64,000 nucleotides of DNA from Sphingopyxis sp. (GCF_016704835.1 NZ_JADIZJ010000005.1:124001-188000), one strand, 5' to 3'. Positions 1 through 11,068 are shown, counted from the stretch's first letter. Notes: generated by a model from the letters alone, not told the origin. Program-made: numbers and translations.

Positions 1-374
1 CGACCCCACGGATCGGCGGGCAGTTTCTTGATATAACCGCCGCGGCGATAGCGTTCGGGCTGCGCGAGCGAAGGCGGCGGCGTGCTAAGCGCATTGAGGC
101 CGTCGGTCGACGCCGGATAGGTCAGATTGTCGAGGCGATATTGTTCAAGCGCGGTTTCCAGCGTCGCAATATCGGCCTTGGCCTTGGTCACCATCGCTCG
201 GTCCTGACTGGGCAGCACGTTGATCATCACCACGGTGGCGAGCAGCCCGATGATGAAGATCACGACCATCAGCTCGGTCAGCGTAAAGCCGCGCTCGTCC
301 TTCCTGCGGCGCCGGGCAGACGTCGGGCGCGCCGGATCGAGCATCAGGCGAATGAAAAGCTGCATCAGCGACAT
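1..374 (-). CDS. gspG: Type II secretion major pseudopilin GspG (3' end cut by window edge)
   Basis: Major pseudopilin of the type II secretion system, the subunit of the periplasmic pseudopilus that pushes folded substrates through the secretin. Reading leftward from the ATG at 374 gives 124 residues in the window. A basic leader ends in KDERG followed by FTLTELMVVIFIIGLLATVV, the prepilin peptidase site (G before F, E at +5) and hydrophobic helix of class III pilins. Further on come ATLETALEQYRLDN and the GspG signature around YPASTDGLNAL and KKLPADPWG. The calcium-site loop and the last residues lie outside the window. It begins 3 bp after the gspF stop, so it belongs to the same transcript. 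The leader before the cleavage site is unusually long (about 30 residues); an alternative ATG at 365 would shorten it by three residues. Confidence 0.93.
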   Translation of the reverse strand, partial: MSLMQLFIRLMLDPARPTSARRRRKDERGFTLTELMVVIFIIGLLATVVMINVLPSQDRAMVTKAKADIATLETALEQYRLDNLTYPASTDGLNALSTPPPSLAQPERYRRGGYIKKLPADPWG

Positions 375-377
375 CTA

Positions 378-1592
378 TTATATTCCAGCAAGGTTCTGCA
401 ACTGAAGGATCGGCAGCAGAATGGCGAGGATGATCAGGGCAACGCATGACCCCATAAGGACAATTATGACAGGTTCGAGTAACGCCATCGAAGCCGCCGT
501 AAATCGGTCGAATTCGCGCTCGAGATAATCGGCGGCGCGCTCGAGCATGACCTCAAGCCGCCCGGCGCTTTCGCCGCTGGCGGTCATGTAAACGAGCAAT
601 GGCGGGAAAACCCCGGCATCGCGCAGCGCCGCCGACAGGCTCCCCCCGGCGCGGACCTGATCGACGATGGCCGCGGTCGCGCTGGCGAGCGCAGCGTTGC
701 GGATCGTCGGCAGGGTCAGGCGAAGGCCGTCAACGAGCGGCAAGCGGCTCGACACCATCGTCGCCAAGGTGCGGGCAAAGCGCGCCGCGTAGAGATCACG
801 GAGCAACCTCCCGAACAGCGGCAGGCGGAGCAACCGCGCATCGACCCGCGCCTTGAACGCGGGGCGGCGCATCGCGGTGACCCAGCCAAAGGTCGCGGCG
901 GCGATCAGCAACGCGACCAGCCACCACCAGTTCGCGGCGAAGCTCGATATCGCGATCACCGCGCGGGTGAGGAAAGGCAATTGCTGGCCGACATCGTTGA
1001 ACTGTTCGACGACGCGCGGGACGACAAAGATCATCAACGCGGCCACGACACCGATCGCCACCACCGCGAGGACGATCGGATAAGCCAGCGCCGCGATAAG
1101 CTTGCCGCGCACCTCGGCCTGGCGTTCAAGCAGGTCGGCGAGGCGCGCGAGGATCGTCGTCAGGCTGCCCGTCGTTTCGCCCGCGGCGACCATCGCGCGA
1201 TAGAGCGGTGGAAAGCTGGTCGGCTGCCGCGCCATCGCATCGGCGAGGCGGCGGCCTTCGAGCAGCCCGGCATGGACATCCCCGATGATTGTGCGCGCGC
1301 TCTCGGCCTCGCTTTGCCGGGTCAAGGTCCGCAACGCTTCTTCGAGCGGCGCGACTTCGGCCAGCGTCGCCAGCTGCCGCGTGAACAACGCAAGTTCCTT
1401 GCTGCTGAGCCGCGCGCGGCGGAATGCGAGCAGCGACCGGCTGGCGGGCTTCGCCCCCGCCGCCTCGACCGCAACGATATGGAATTTGCGCCGCACCAGA
1501 TCGGCGCGCGCGGCATCGTCGTTGGCGGCGGTCAGCCGTCCCTTGCGTTCGCGGCCCAGCGGATCGATCGCCACATAGCGATAGTCAGGCAT
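378..1592 (-). CDS. gspF: Type II secretion inner-membrane platform protein GspF
   Basis: Polytopic inner-membrane protein of the T2SS platform that couples the GspE ATPase to pseudopilus assembly. The 404-residue product starts MPDYRYVAIDPLGRERKG, the usual GspF opening, and contains two T2SSF repeats (about residues 65-190 and 270-395), each with the motif family around ALRTLTRQ and ARTLATMVSSRLPL. Three hydrophobic helices are visible near residues 170-190, 220-240 and 375-395. Length matches the family. The start codon overlaps the last codons of gspE by 8 bp, suggesting translational coupling in gspC-D-E-F-G. Confidence 0.95.
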   Translation of the reverse strand: MPDYRYVAIDPLGRERKGRLTAANDDAARADLVRRKFHIVAVEAAGAKPASRSLLAFRRARLSSKELALFTRQLATLAEVAPLEEALRTLTRQSEAESARTIIGDVHAGLLEGRRLADAMARQPTSFPPLYRAMVAAGETTGSLTTILARLADLLERQAEVRGKLIAALAYPIVLAVVAIGVVAALMIFVVPRVVEQFNDVGQQLPFLTRAVIAISSFAANWWWLVALLIAAATFGWVTAMRRPAFKARVDARLLRLPLFGRLLRDLYAARFARTLATMVSSRLPLVDGLRLTLPTIRNAALASATAAIVDQVRAGGSLSAALRDAGVFPPLLVYMTASGESAGRLEVMLERAADYLEREFDRFTAASMALLEPVIIVLMGSCVALIILAILLPILQLQNLAGI

Positions 1593-3078
1593 CGATTTCC
1601 TCGCGTCGCGCGATGCGGATCGCTTCTTCTGCGGTGGTCAACCCCTTCGCCACCATAGCGCGCGCCGCAGAGGCGAGCGTCGGCGATTTCAGGAAGGCGT
1701 GGCGCGTGATCATCGCCTCGTCACCGCCGTTATAGATGTAGCGACGCACCGTCTCGTCGACCTTGATTGCCTCGAACACCCCGATGCGGCCCTTGTAACC
1801 CGTACCGCTGCACTGTTCACAGCCCTTGGGGCGCCAGATCACGGTGCCGATATCGAGCCCCAGCATTGCGGCGACGCTGTTGTCGGCCTGCACCGGCTCG
1901 CGGCAATGATCGCACAGCTTGCGGACCAGCCGCTGCGCGATCACCGCGCGCAAGGTTGAAGCCAATAGAAAAGGTTCTACTTTCAGATCCTTCAGGCGAG
2001 TGATCGCCCCGACCGCATCATTGGTGTGGACGGTCGACAGCACGAGGTGACCGGTCAGTGACGCCTGTACTGCGATATCGGCGGTCTCGCGGTCGCGGAT
2101 TTCGCCGACCATCACGACATCGGGATCCTGGCGCAGGATCGCGCGCAGGCCTGCTGCAAAATCGAGGCCGACCTTGGCGTTCACCTGCGTCTGCCCGACG
2201 CCGTCGACGGCATATTCGACCGGGTCTTCCACGGTCAGGATGTTACGCTGGCCGTCATTGAGCTGCTTGAGCGCGGCGTATAGCGTCGTCGTTTTACCGG
2301 AACCGGTCGGCCCGGTGACGAGGATGATGCCATTAGGTTCGGCCAACGCCTCGCGCAAAATCTGGTCGGAGGTGCCCGACAGGCCGAGGACGTCGAAATC
2401 TATCCCCGCCGCATCCTTGTCGAGGATACGCATCACGACCCGCTCGCCGGCGCGGCTGGGCAAGGTCGACACGCGCACATCGACCGCCTTGCCCGCCAGC
2501 GTCAGCCCGATGCGGCCGTCCTGCGGGACGCGGCGTTCAGCAATGTCAAGCCGCGCCATCACCTTGATGCGGCTGACCACCACCGGGGCGACGTGCGGGG
2601 GCATGCGCAGATGTTCGCGCAGCACACCATCGGTGCGCATCCGCACCACCAGTCCGCTTTCATAGGGCTCGATATGGATGTCGCTGACCCCCTGCCGCAC
2701 CGCTTCGGCGATGATCGCGTTGATCAGGCGGATCGCAGGGGCGTCGTCGGCGCTGTCGAGCAGATCTTCGGCGCTGGGCAGGCTGAAGTCGATGTCATTG
2801 TTGCCGACCGACCCCGCCATCGCCGCCGCCGAACTATCGACAGCATAATGGTCGGACAGCAGTCGGTCGAAATCGGCGACACTTGCGGTGGCGACGCGCA
2901 GCGGCTGCGCGAGATAGCGTTTGACCTCGATCAGCACCGCGGGATCGGCATCCTCGCGCAGGGTCGCGAGCCATGCCCCACCCTCGCCCGGCGCGATCAC
3001 AACGCCGTGCTGGCGCGCGAAGCCATAGGGAATATCAACCGCCGCCGGTGCGGCAGCGATCGGCTCGGGATCGGTCAC
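1585..3078 (-). CDS. gspE: Type II secretion ATPase GspE
   Basis: Hexameric cytoplasmic ATPase that powers pseudopilus growth. The 497-residue protein has the N-terminal GspL-binding region, then Walker A GPTGSGKTTT near residue 257, an Asp box (TVEDPVEYAVDGVGQTQVN), a Walker B-like segment around RQDPDVVMVGEIRD, and the His box (TGHLVLSTVHTND). The tetracysteine zinc module typical of GspE rather than PilB is present as CDHC and CEQC. Its start overlaps the gspD stop by 4 bp (ATGA) and its stop overlaps gspF, so the cluster is tightly coupled. Confidence 0.96.
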   Translation of the reverse strand: MTDPEPIAAAPAAVDIPYGFARQHGVVIAPGEGGAWLATLREDADPAVLIEVKRYLAQPLRVATASVADFDRLLSDHYAVDSSAAAMAGSVGNNDIDFSLPSAEDLLDSADDAPAIRLINAIIAEAVRQGVSDIHIEPYESGLVVRMRTDGVLREHLRMPPHVAPVVVSRIKVMARLDIAERRVPQDGRIGLTLAGKAVDVRVSTLPSRAGERVVMRILDKDAAGIDFDVLGLSGTSDQILREALAEPNGIILVTGPTGSGKTTTLYAALKQLNDGQRNILTVEDPVEYAVDGVGQTQVNAKVGLDFAAGLRAILRQDPDVVMVGEIRDRETADIAVQASLTGHLVLSTVHTNDAVGAITRLKDLKVEPFLLASTLRAVIAQRLVRKLCDHCREPVQADNSVAAMLGLDIGTVIWRPKGCEQCSGTGYKGRIGVFEAIKVDETVRRYIYNGGDEAMITRHAFLKSPTLASAARAMVAKGLTTAEEAIRIARREEIDA

Positions 3079-5279
3079 GGATATTCTCCGCTCGGCGGTG
3101 CGGGCGCGTTCGAAATCGACGGCGGCACGTCGGTCGAGATCACCCGGCCATCGGGGCCGCGCAGTTCGGGCAGGTTGACCGGGCCGACAGTGATGTCGGC
3201 GGCGGTCGCCTCGGTCGGCGCCGGCGGCACCGCGCCCAGATAATCGCGCACCAGCGTATCGATCGCGGGTTCCTCATCGGGATTGCGCTGCAACTGGAAG
3301 TCCCGGATATAACCGTAACGCCGCGCGGTCAGCGCGGCATTGTCCTCGCGATTGCGCAGGATCGTCGGGCGGATGAACACCATCAGATTGGTCTTCGATC
3401 GCGTCCGGCTGCGCGACTTGAACAGTTCGCCGAGCAAGGGAATGTCGCTGAGCAGCGGGATGCGCTCGATCGTCTTGCGCTCGTCATCGTTGAGCAGCCC
3501 GCCGATCGCGAGGATTTCGCCATCGTCGACGGTCAGGACCGTTTCGAACGAACGCTTGTTGAGGATGAGGTCGCTGTTGCGCGACGACACCGGCCCGGCA
3601 ACGCTCGACACTTCCTGGCGCAGGAACATCTTCACTTCGCCCGCACCGTTGACCTGCGGCGTCACCTCCAGCTTGATCCCGACCTCTTCGCGCTGGACGG
3701 TGCGGAACGCATTTTCGAAATTGTCGCCGAGCTGTTCGCCCGTCGTGATCGGCACGTCCTGCCCGACGAGGAATTTCGCCGCCTGATTGTCGAGGGTGAC
3801 GATATGCGGCGTCGCGAGCAGGTTCGACGTCGTATCCGACTTCACCGCGTTGATGATCGCGCCAAAGATCGTGTTCTTGCCAATGTCGCCCGCGAAACCC
3901 GCAAAGCCGCCGGTGGCGGTGAGCAGCGACGCCGCGGCCGCTTCCTGCAGGCTGTTGCCAAGCGAACTGTTCGTCTGGGTCACCGTCGTGTTGCCGTTGA
4001 CCGTGGTCGTTTCCTGCGACAGCCGGTTCGCCGCATAGGCGCCGCCGAGCGTCAGGATGTTCGGCGATGCATTGCTGTAGCTCGTCGCGACGAACGGGAT
4101 ATTCTTGCCGCCTAGGAGAAACTGGACGCCGAGGCGTTTTGCGGCATCATCGCCGATCTCGACAACGATCGCCTCGACCAACACCTGCTGACGGCGGCTG
4201 TCGAGCTGGCGGATCAGTTCGCCGAGCATGCGCTGCACTTCGCTATTGGCGGCGACGATGATCGCATTCGCGCCTTCGTAACGCGTGATGATCGCAGGGC
4301 CACGGGTCGAAATGCTGCCACTGCCGCCACCGCTGACCGAAGCCGTCGCGTTTGGGGCGGGTGCCGCCGGAGCGCTGCTGCCCCCACCGTTCGATGACGA
4401 CGACATGGTCGCAGGCGGTAGCCCTGCCTTCTGCGCCGGGTCGCTGCCGCCGCCGATCAACTGCTGCAATGTCGGCAGCAGCGTTTCGGCATTGGCGTGC
4501 TCAAGCCAATAGACGCGCAGTTCGGTGCCGCCTGCCGCTTTCTGGTCCAGCTCGTTCGCCATCGAAACAAAGCGCGTCACCATTGCCTGGTCGCCGCGCA
4601 GCGCAATCGCGTTACTGCTGTCGATCGGCACGATCGCGACGGGCGACTTCGCCCCCTCGCCCGCCGCCGGGACCAGCGCCGTAAGCGCCGCTGCGATTTC
4701 GCGCGCCCCGGCGTTTTTCAGCGTGACGATCTGGCTGGTCGAACTGTCGCGGTCGATGCTGGCGGCGAGCGAGCGGATGCGGCGGATGTTATCGGCGAAA
4801 TCGGCGACGACCAGGCTGTTGGCATTGCGGTTCGCGGTCAGCGAGCCCTGCGCACTGACCAATGGGCGCAGCGTTTCGACCGCGGCGACGGCATCGATAT
4901 GGCGCAGCCGAATGATTTCGGTGACAAACTGGTTCTGCGCCGCGCCGCGGCTGCCGATGCGCCCGGGCTGCGCAGCCGCGCCGTCGATCGGCTGGACGCG
5001 GTAGCTGCCGTTGGGACCGGGAACTGCGACGAGCCCGTTCGAGCGCAACGTGGAGAGAAAAATCTCGAAATATTCGCTGCGCGACAGCGGGCGGTCGGTC
5101 ACCACCGACACCTTGCCATTGACGCGGCCATCGATAACGAACGTCCGCCCGGTGATCCGCGCCGCGTCCTGAATGAAGGCGCGGATGTCGGCATCGCGGA
5201 CGTTGAGCGTATATTGCGCATGCGCCGGGGTCGCGGACATCAAAGCGGCGGCAAGCATCAGGGAAAGTTTCAAGCGCAT
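3075..5279 (-). CDS. gspD: Type II secretion outer-membrane secretin GspD
   Basis: Forms the outer-membrane channel of the T2SS. The 734-residue precursor has a signal peptide ending around ATPAHA-QY, an N0 domain (TLNVRDADIRAFIQDAARIT), N1-N3 domains, and a secretin core with VGQDVPITTGEQ and VTPQVNGAGEVKM followed by the GLLNDDERKTIERIPLLSDI segment. A long Ser/Gly/Ala/Pro insertion near residues 285-325 interrupts N3, as in many alphaproteobacterial secretins. No C-terminal S domain for a pilotin is obvious. It starts 5 bp after the gspC stop and overlaps gspE by 4 bp. Confidence 0.95.
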   Translation of the reverse strand: MRLKLSLMLAAALMSATPAHAQYTLNVRDADIRAFIQDAARITGRTFVIDGRVNGKVSVVTDRPLSRSEYFEIFLSTLRSNGLVAVPGPNGSYRVQPIDGAAAQPGRIGSRGAAQNQFVTEIIRLRHIDAVAAVETLRPLVSAQGSLTANRNANSLVVADFADNIRRIRSLAASIDRDSSTSQIVTLKNAGAREIAAALTALVPAAGEGAKSPVAIVPIDSSNAIALRGDQAMVTRFVSMANELDQKAAGGTELRVYWLEHANAETLLPTLQQLIGGGSDPAQKAGLPPATMSSSSNGGGSSAPAAPAPNATASVSGGGSGSISTRGPAIITRYEGANAIIVAANSEVQRMLGELIRQLDSRRQQVLVEAIVVEIGDDAAKRLGVQFLLGGKNIPFVATSYSNASPNILTLGGAYAANRLSQETTTVNGNTTVTQTNSSLGNSLQEAAAASLLTATGGFAGFAGDIGKNTIFGAIINAVKSDTTSNLLATPHIVTLDNQAAKFLVGQDVPITTGEQLGDNFENAFRTVQREEVGIKLEVTPQVNGAGEVKMFLRQEVSSVAGPVSSRNSDLILNKRSFETVLTVDDGEILAIGGLLNDDERKTIERIPLLSDIPLLGELFKSRSRTRSKTNLMVFIRPTILRNREDNAALTARRYGYIRDFQLQRNPDEEPAIDTLVRDYLGAVPPAPTEATAADITVGPVNLPELRGPDGRVISTDVPPSISNAPAPPSGEYP

Positions 5280-5284
5280 ATTTT

Positions 5285-6169
5285 CTAGGACTTTGACAAG
5301 AAGATGGCGACGGGAACGACGCTGGCGCCGCGTTCGACTTCGAGCGAAATGCGTGCTCCGGGCGCGATCTGGTTCGCGAGCGCGGCGGCATCACCCGCCG
5401 AGCCGATCGGCCGCCCATTGACCGAGCGGATGACATCGCCCGGACGCAGACCCGCAGCACGGAACACCGCGCCATCGCCCTGTGGCTGGACGACCAGCCC
5501 GGTGACGCGGCCATTTTCAGCGCGCGGTGCGAAGCCGACCCCTGCCTTTAGCGTCGTGGGCGACATTTCGCCGCTTGCGTTGGTGCTCGTGGCGCCGGTC
5601 GATCCGACTTCGGGCGTCGGCGCCGGAAGCGGCGTCGCCGGGTTGGCGATCGCAGCGTTGCCGCTCTGATCGAGGAACAGGCTTTCGCGCGCGCCACCGC
5701 GGTCGAGTAGCACATGATCGAACGCGACCCCGACAAGCCGGACGCCCGGCGCGATTTCGTCGCCGACGGCATAGCTGTTCTGCACCCCGTCCTCGCCGGC
5801 GATGATCGCCGAGCCGCCGCCGGTCGCTTCGTTGATGTTGATGCCGAACAAGGTCAGCCCGAGCGCGGTGACGGTGGCCGAAGCCGGACCCTGCGGCGCG
5901 CTGCGAAAGAAGGGGTCGAAGCTGGCGAACAGCGCGCGGCGTTCGGCGGGCGACGCAATTACCGCTGCCTGCGGCTGCCACGCGCCGAGCGGCGACAGCG
6001 GGGTGATGACGGTCCACAGCAGGCGAACCAGTTGCCAGATCAGCAACGCGCCGAGCACGGTGGCGAGCAACAACGGCCAGATCTCGCGCGGCGAGCGCCG
6101 CCCCGCGCGCATCCAAACCGGCAACCCGCGCGGCTGCCTGAAGGCCGATCCGGACATCAGCGTCGCCAT
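5285..6169 (-). CDS. gspC: Type II secretion protein GspC with PDZ domain
   Basis: Inner-membrane protein that links the inner platform to the secretin. The 294 residues comprise a short cytoplasmic tail, one transmembrane helix (IWPLLLATVLGALLIWQLVRL region, residues about 30-52), a periplasmic homology-region domain (residues about 75-160), a flexible Pro/Thr/Ala linker, and a C-terminal PDZ domain (GLVVQPQGDGAVFRAAGL, then GDVIRSVNGRPI). First gene of the visible gsp operon. The 205-bp gap upstream contains a phased repeat array that may be a PhoB-type control element (separate entry). Confidence 0.9.
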   Translation of the reverse strand: MATLMSGSAFRQPRGLPVWMRAGRRSPREIWPLLLATVLGALLIWQLVRLLWTVITPLSPLGAWQPQAAVIASPAERRALFASFDPFFRSAPQGPASATVTALGLTLFGININEATGGGSAIIAGEDGVQNSYAVGDEIAPGVRLVGVAFDHVLLDRGGARESLFLDQSGNAAIANPATPLPAPTPEVGSTGATSTNASGEMSPTTLKAGVGFAPRAENGRVTGLVVQPQGDGAVFRAAGLRPGDVIRSVNGRPIGSAGDAAALANQIAPGARISLEVERGASVVPVAIFLSKS

Positions 6170-6227
6170 GAATTATTCTATCCCCCTGAGGCTGAAGTTG
6201 CCGTCGCGAATCGCCTACGGGCGATTG

Positions 6228-6267
6228 GTGACAATCAGTTGACGGGACGATTACAGTTTTTTGACGG
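6228..6267 (-). promoter_or_regulatory. Four 11-bp-phased TGAC repeats upstream of gspC (candidate Pho box)
   Basis: Read on the + strand, GTGACAA, TTGACGG, ATTACAG and TTGACGG begin at 6228, 6239, 6250 and 6261, exactly 11 bp apart. Read toward gspC they are CCGTCAA, CTGTAAT, CCGTCAA and TTGTCAC, close to the PhoB repeat CTGTCAT with 4-bp spacers. The block ends about 60 bp before the gspC start codon, the right place for an activator. The phasing is seen directly; binding by PhoB is inferred. Confidence 0.55.
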
Positions 6268-6320
6268 ACGGGCGAGTCTGTTGGTGGGCGTTGGCGCTGC
6301 CGCCGCGGCCCCTCCACCAC

Positions 6321-6367
6321 CCGCTACGCGGGCGGCCCTCCTCCCCACCGCTTCGCGGCGGGGAGGA
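6321..6367. repeat. Pair of GC-rich hairpins between the TonB receptor gene and gspC
   Basis: Two stem-loops lie just past the receptor stop codon: CCCGC/GCGGG with a TAC loop at 6321-6333, and a longer one at 6341-6367 (CCTCCCC-A-CCGC, TTC loop, matching arm with one mismatch). There is no T tract, so this looks like the short intergenic palindromes common in sphingomonads rather than a classic terminator, though it could stop or stabilise the receptor transcript. Confidence 0.6.
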
Positions 6368-6374
6368 ATTCGGC

Positions 6375-9098
6375 TCAAAACTTCAGCGACGCGCTCAGCG
6401 AGAAGGTCCGACCGAGCTTGTAACGGTTGAGGAAAATACGGTTGTCGCCGCTTTCCTGCACTTCTTCATATTTGCGCCCGGTCAGGTTACGCGCCTCGAA
6501 CTTCAGTTCGATTTCCTTGTTCAGCAGGGTGATCCCCTGCCGCGCGACGAAATCGACCGAAATACCTGGCTTTTCCCGGATGTCTGGCTGGCCTGACGGA
6601 CCGCGGCTGGTGACGCGCGGGCTGGCATAGGTCACGAGGATCGTCTGCTGCGACAATTTGTCCTGATCCTCAAGCCCGATCTGGAAATTGATCAGATGAT
6701 CCGACTGGCCGGTCAGCGGAGAACCGTCGAAGAAGAAGTTGCTCGCATCCTGCGTCACGCCGTTGATAACGGTGGTATCACCGGCGCCGACCTGGATCTC
6801 CGACTTGGTGAAGGTGTAGTTGCCGATCAGCACCAGACGGCGGCTGGACCAGAAGGCCGAGTCCGACAGCGTGTCGAGCGCGAAATATTTCTGCACCTCG
6901 ACTTCGCCGCCATACAGCAATGCCTTCGGCGCGTTCGCGAAGCTGGTGTTGGCGACCGAATCGGTGCTGAGCGAGGTATAGGCCTCGATCGGGCTCTCGA
7001 TCTTTTTGAAGAAGCCCGCCGCGGTCACGCGCTGATCCTTGGCGAAATACCATTCGTAGCGCAGCTCGGCGTTCCACAGCTCGCTGTCGGTCAGCGACGG
7101 GTTGCCGCGGAACTGCCGGTTCGATTCAGGGTCCTGATAGATTTGCGCGATCAGCTCGCGGAACTGCGGGCGGGCGATCGTGTTCGATGCATTCATTCGC
7201 ACCTGCATATCGGGCGCGACTTCCCACGTCAGCGTGACGGCAGGCAGCCAATAGTCGTTCTTTAGATTAGTCGCCGCAATCGCGCTGCCGCCCGAACCGA
7301 ACAGGTCGATCGGAACGACGGTTTGCTTGGCGTCCTCGTACCGCACGCCGACATTGACGTTCATCCCCGACACGATTTCCGCCTGCAGCTGGGCATAGCC
7401 TGCATGGGTGGTCAGCCCGGCATCGAAGGCGGCAGTCCCATCTTGCGCCGATGTTTCGATCAGCGTGATATCGTACAGCTGGATCGTGGCGTCGGAGAGC
7501 AGATAGTCGGGGCGCAGCTGGGTTACCGGCACCGGCAGACCCGAGCCGCGGAACTGGAAGGCACGGCGCACCGCGGTGCGGCTGGTGTCGGTATAGGCGT
7601 AACCCACCGTCGCGGTGATCTGCGGGGCCAATTCGTATGACAGGTCGACGCCGCCCGACCACAGATCCTCGTTCAGGTCCGAAAAGGCAATCGTCGCATC
7701 GCCGCGGTTGCCGCCCAGATCGTTGACAAATTTGTCACCGGTTGGATCCTGCGTCGTGGGCAGGTTGGTGCGGACGTAGGTGAAGCCACGCTCATAGGGC
7801 GCCTCGCGCTGCGAATTGGCGTAAGCGCCGCGCAGATCGAGCTTCAACGCATCGAACTGAAATTCGCCGACGAACTGCGTGTTGATCAGCTGACGCTCAT
7901 ACCAGGCGGTGTCCTGCTTCAGAATGTCGCGCCCGACCTGGTTCGCGTCGGACCCGAGCCCGAGCCGCGACTGTTTCAGCGTGTCGCGGATATAAAGGCT
8001 GGTCCAGCGCAGCTTGTGGTCGCCGAGTTCGAGCCCGAAACCGATCAGGCCGTTCACGACGATGCGATTGTCGGTGATCACGCGGTTGTAGTTCGTTTGC
8101 GGGTCGCCCGACAGATCCTGGTTGAGCGAGGTTTGCTGCAATGTGTCGCGGGTGCGCCATTTGTTGCTGATGCCCGCGGTTGCGATGATCCCCAGCTCCC
8201 CATTGGCAAAGGGGATCGTGGTGCCTCCGGTGATGCCAGCCGACCAATTGACCGGTATATGATCATTCTGTTGTAACAGCGTCGTTTCGGCGTTGACCAG
8301 CTCCATCTGGATCGCTTCCAGATCGTCCTGGCTGTAGTCGGCGCCCTGCAGGATCGGCTTGCCGCTGGCAAAGGCCGCCTTCAGGAGCGGCGGCACGTCG
8401 AGGGTGCCGTCGTCGAAGCCGGTCCAGTCGGTGTCGCTGCCATAATAGGTATAGCCAAGCTGGTTGGTCGTCTCACTGTCCCAGCCGATGCCGCCGCTGA
8501 AGGTCAGAAACGGTTCGCGCGGGGTAGATTTGGTCGTGAGGTTGATCACGCCGCCGCCGAACTCGCCGGGAAAATTCACCGAATAGCTTTTCTGGACCAG
8601 CGTCGAATCGATGACGTTCGAGGGGAAGATGTCGAGCGGGACGACACGCTTCAGTGGTTCAGGGCTGGGCAGCGGCGAACCGTTGAGCAGCGCGAGCGAA
8701 TAGCGGTCGCCGAGGCCGCGAACATAAACAAAGCCGCCGCCAACGACCGACAGGCCGGTGACCCGTTGCAGCGAGCCCGAAATATCGCCTTCGCCGGTGC
8801 GCGCGATGTCGGCCGACGACAGCACCGACACCACTTCAGGGGTCGCCCGGACGATATTGGGGGTGTAGCGGCCAGTGACGACGATTTCCTGATCGGCGCC
8901 GCCGGGGATCGACACGTCGCCGTCCTCGTCCTGCGCCGCTGCGTCGTCGGCGGGCGGCTCGCTGGCGGGTGCTTCGGTGGTGACGGGCGGCGTGTCGGAT
9001 GGCGGCGCCCCGCCGCTGACATCCTGGGCGAGCGCCGCGGGCGCTACCAGCGCTGAGCTGAGGAGGAGCAGGCTGGCAAAGATCGGCCGCTTGGTCAT
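6375..9098 (-). CDS. TonB-dependent outer-membrane receptor
   Basis: A 907-residue TonB-dependent transporter for an unidentified ligand. The ATG at 9098 follows a GGGGA ribosome site; a longer TTG frame starts 15 bp upstream. Signal peptide (SALVAPAALA-QD), an acidic Pro/Ala/Glu linker, a TonB-box-like DQEIVVTGR, the plug domain (ISGSLQRVTGLSVVGGGFVYVRGLGDRYSLALLNG style segment) and a 22-strand barrel ending in Phe (SLSASLKF). The plug begins with the form typical of sphingomonad receptors that pair with a lipoprotein. It lies 82 bp downstream of the lipoprotein gene and upstream of gspC in the same orientation, so the three units may be co-expressed. The substrate cannot be read from sequence; the Pho-like sites hint at phosphorus. 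Confidence 0.9.
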   Translation of the reverse strand: MTKRPIFASLLLLSSALVAPAALAQDVSGGAPPSDTPPVTTEAPASEPPADDAAAQDEDGDVSIPGGADQEIVVTGRYTPNIVRATPEVVSVLSSADIARTGEGDISGSLQRVTGLSVVGGGFVYVRGLGDRYSLALLNGSPLPSPEPLKRVVPLDIFPSNVIDSTLVQKSYSVNFPGEFGGGVINLTTKSTPREPFLTFSGGIGWDSETTNQLGYTYYGSDTDWTGFDDGTLDVPPLLKAAFASGKPILQGADYSQDDLEAIQMELVNAETTLLQQNDHIPVNWSAGITGGTTIPFANGELGIIATAGISNKWRTRDTLQQTSLNQDLSGDPQTNYNRVITDNRIVVNGLIGFGLELGDHKLRWTSLYIRDTLKQSRLGLGSDANQVGRDILKQDTAWYERQLINTQFVGEFQFDALKLDLRGAYANSQREAPYERGFTYVRTNLPTTQDPTGDKFVNDLGGNRGDATIAFSDLNEDLWSGGVDLSYELAPQITATVGYAYTDTSRTAVRRAFQFRGSGLPVPVTQLRPDYLLSDATIQLYDITLIETSAQDGTAAFDAGLTTHAGYAQLQAEIVSGMNVNVGVRYEDAKQTVVPIDLFGSGGSAIAATNLKNDYWLPAVTLTWEVAPDMQVRMNASNTIARPQFRELIAQIYQDPESNRQFRGNPSLTDSELWNAELRYEWYFAKDQRVTAAGFFKKIESPIEAYTSLSTDSVANTSFANAPKALLYGGEVEVQKYFALDTLSDSAFWSSRRLVLIGNYTFTKSEIQVGAGDTTVINGVTQDASNFFFDGSPLTGQSDHLINFQIGLEDQDKLSQQTILVTYASPRVTSRGPSGQPDIREKPGISVDFVARQGITLLNKEIELKFEARNLTGRKYEEVQESGDNRIFLNRYKLGRTFSLSASLKF

Positions 9099-9180
9099 GT
9101 GGAAAGTCCCCAAAATTTATGCAGGAAGGGAGCGGGCCAGCCCGTGAGGCGTGCCCGCTCCCCAATTGGATCGCGAGCGA

Positions 9181-10749
<1,569 letters not shown>

Positions 10750-10808
10750 GAAAATCTCCGTTCCCGGTATGCGCCCCCAAATCGGTCGAGCGGCGCCCCT
10801 GATGATAA

Positions 10809-10841
10809 ATCACCGGTGAGCGATGCTTCGCCCCCGGTGAT
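10809..10841 (-). promoter_or_regulatory. Stem-loop in the 5' leader of the lipoprotein gene
   Basis: ATCACCGG at 10809-10816 pairs with CCGGTGAT at 10834-10841 across a 17-nt loop. It lies 60 bp before the start codon, between the Pho-like array and the gene, so it would be in the leader RNA. I do not recognise a known riboswitch. Nothing else is evident in the 10750-11068 gap apart from the array and a GACTC-TTTT-GAGTC dyad at 10897-10910. Confidence 0.4.
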
Positions 10842-10861
10842 GCCGCCACTAGGGTGATTCG

Positions 10862-10901
10862 ATGACGGTCTGACGCTAGAGCCGTGACAGATGCGTGACT
10901 C
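10862..10901 (-). promoter_or_regulatory. 11-bp-phased repeat array upstream of the lipoprotein gene (candidate Pho box)
   Basis: On the + strand ATGACGG (10862), ACGCTAG (10873, degenerate), GTGACAG (10884) and GTGACTC (10895) fall on an 11-bp register; toward the gene they read GAGTCAC, CTGTCAC, CTAGCGT, CCGTCAT. The distance to the start codon is about 113 bp, leaving room for a promoter. The same register and half-site occur upstream of gspC. Confidence 0.5.
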
Positions 10902-11068
10902 TTTTGAGTCCAATTGGTGACACGCTCGCCGGCGCGTAGGCCGCGGGCCGCGTCGCGCCTGCGCACCCGCAATAATAAATGCAGCGAAGCTTGCTTGCAT
11001 CGCCCCAAAAGCTTTGCTAGGCGCCCGCTCCTACCCGGAGCCGGACCCGTTCGGCCCCATCATGATGT

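Noticed and set aside
3075..5288. Long ORFs antisense to gspD, carB, rpoD and other genes
   Set aside because: These are high-GC frame shadows: Arg/Pro/His-rich, without ribosome sites and without motifs, whereas the opposite strand encodes recognised proteins.
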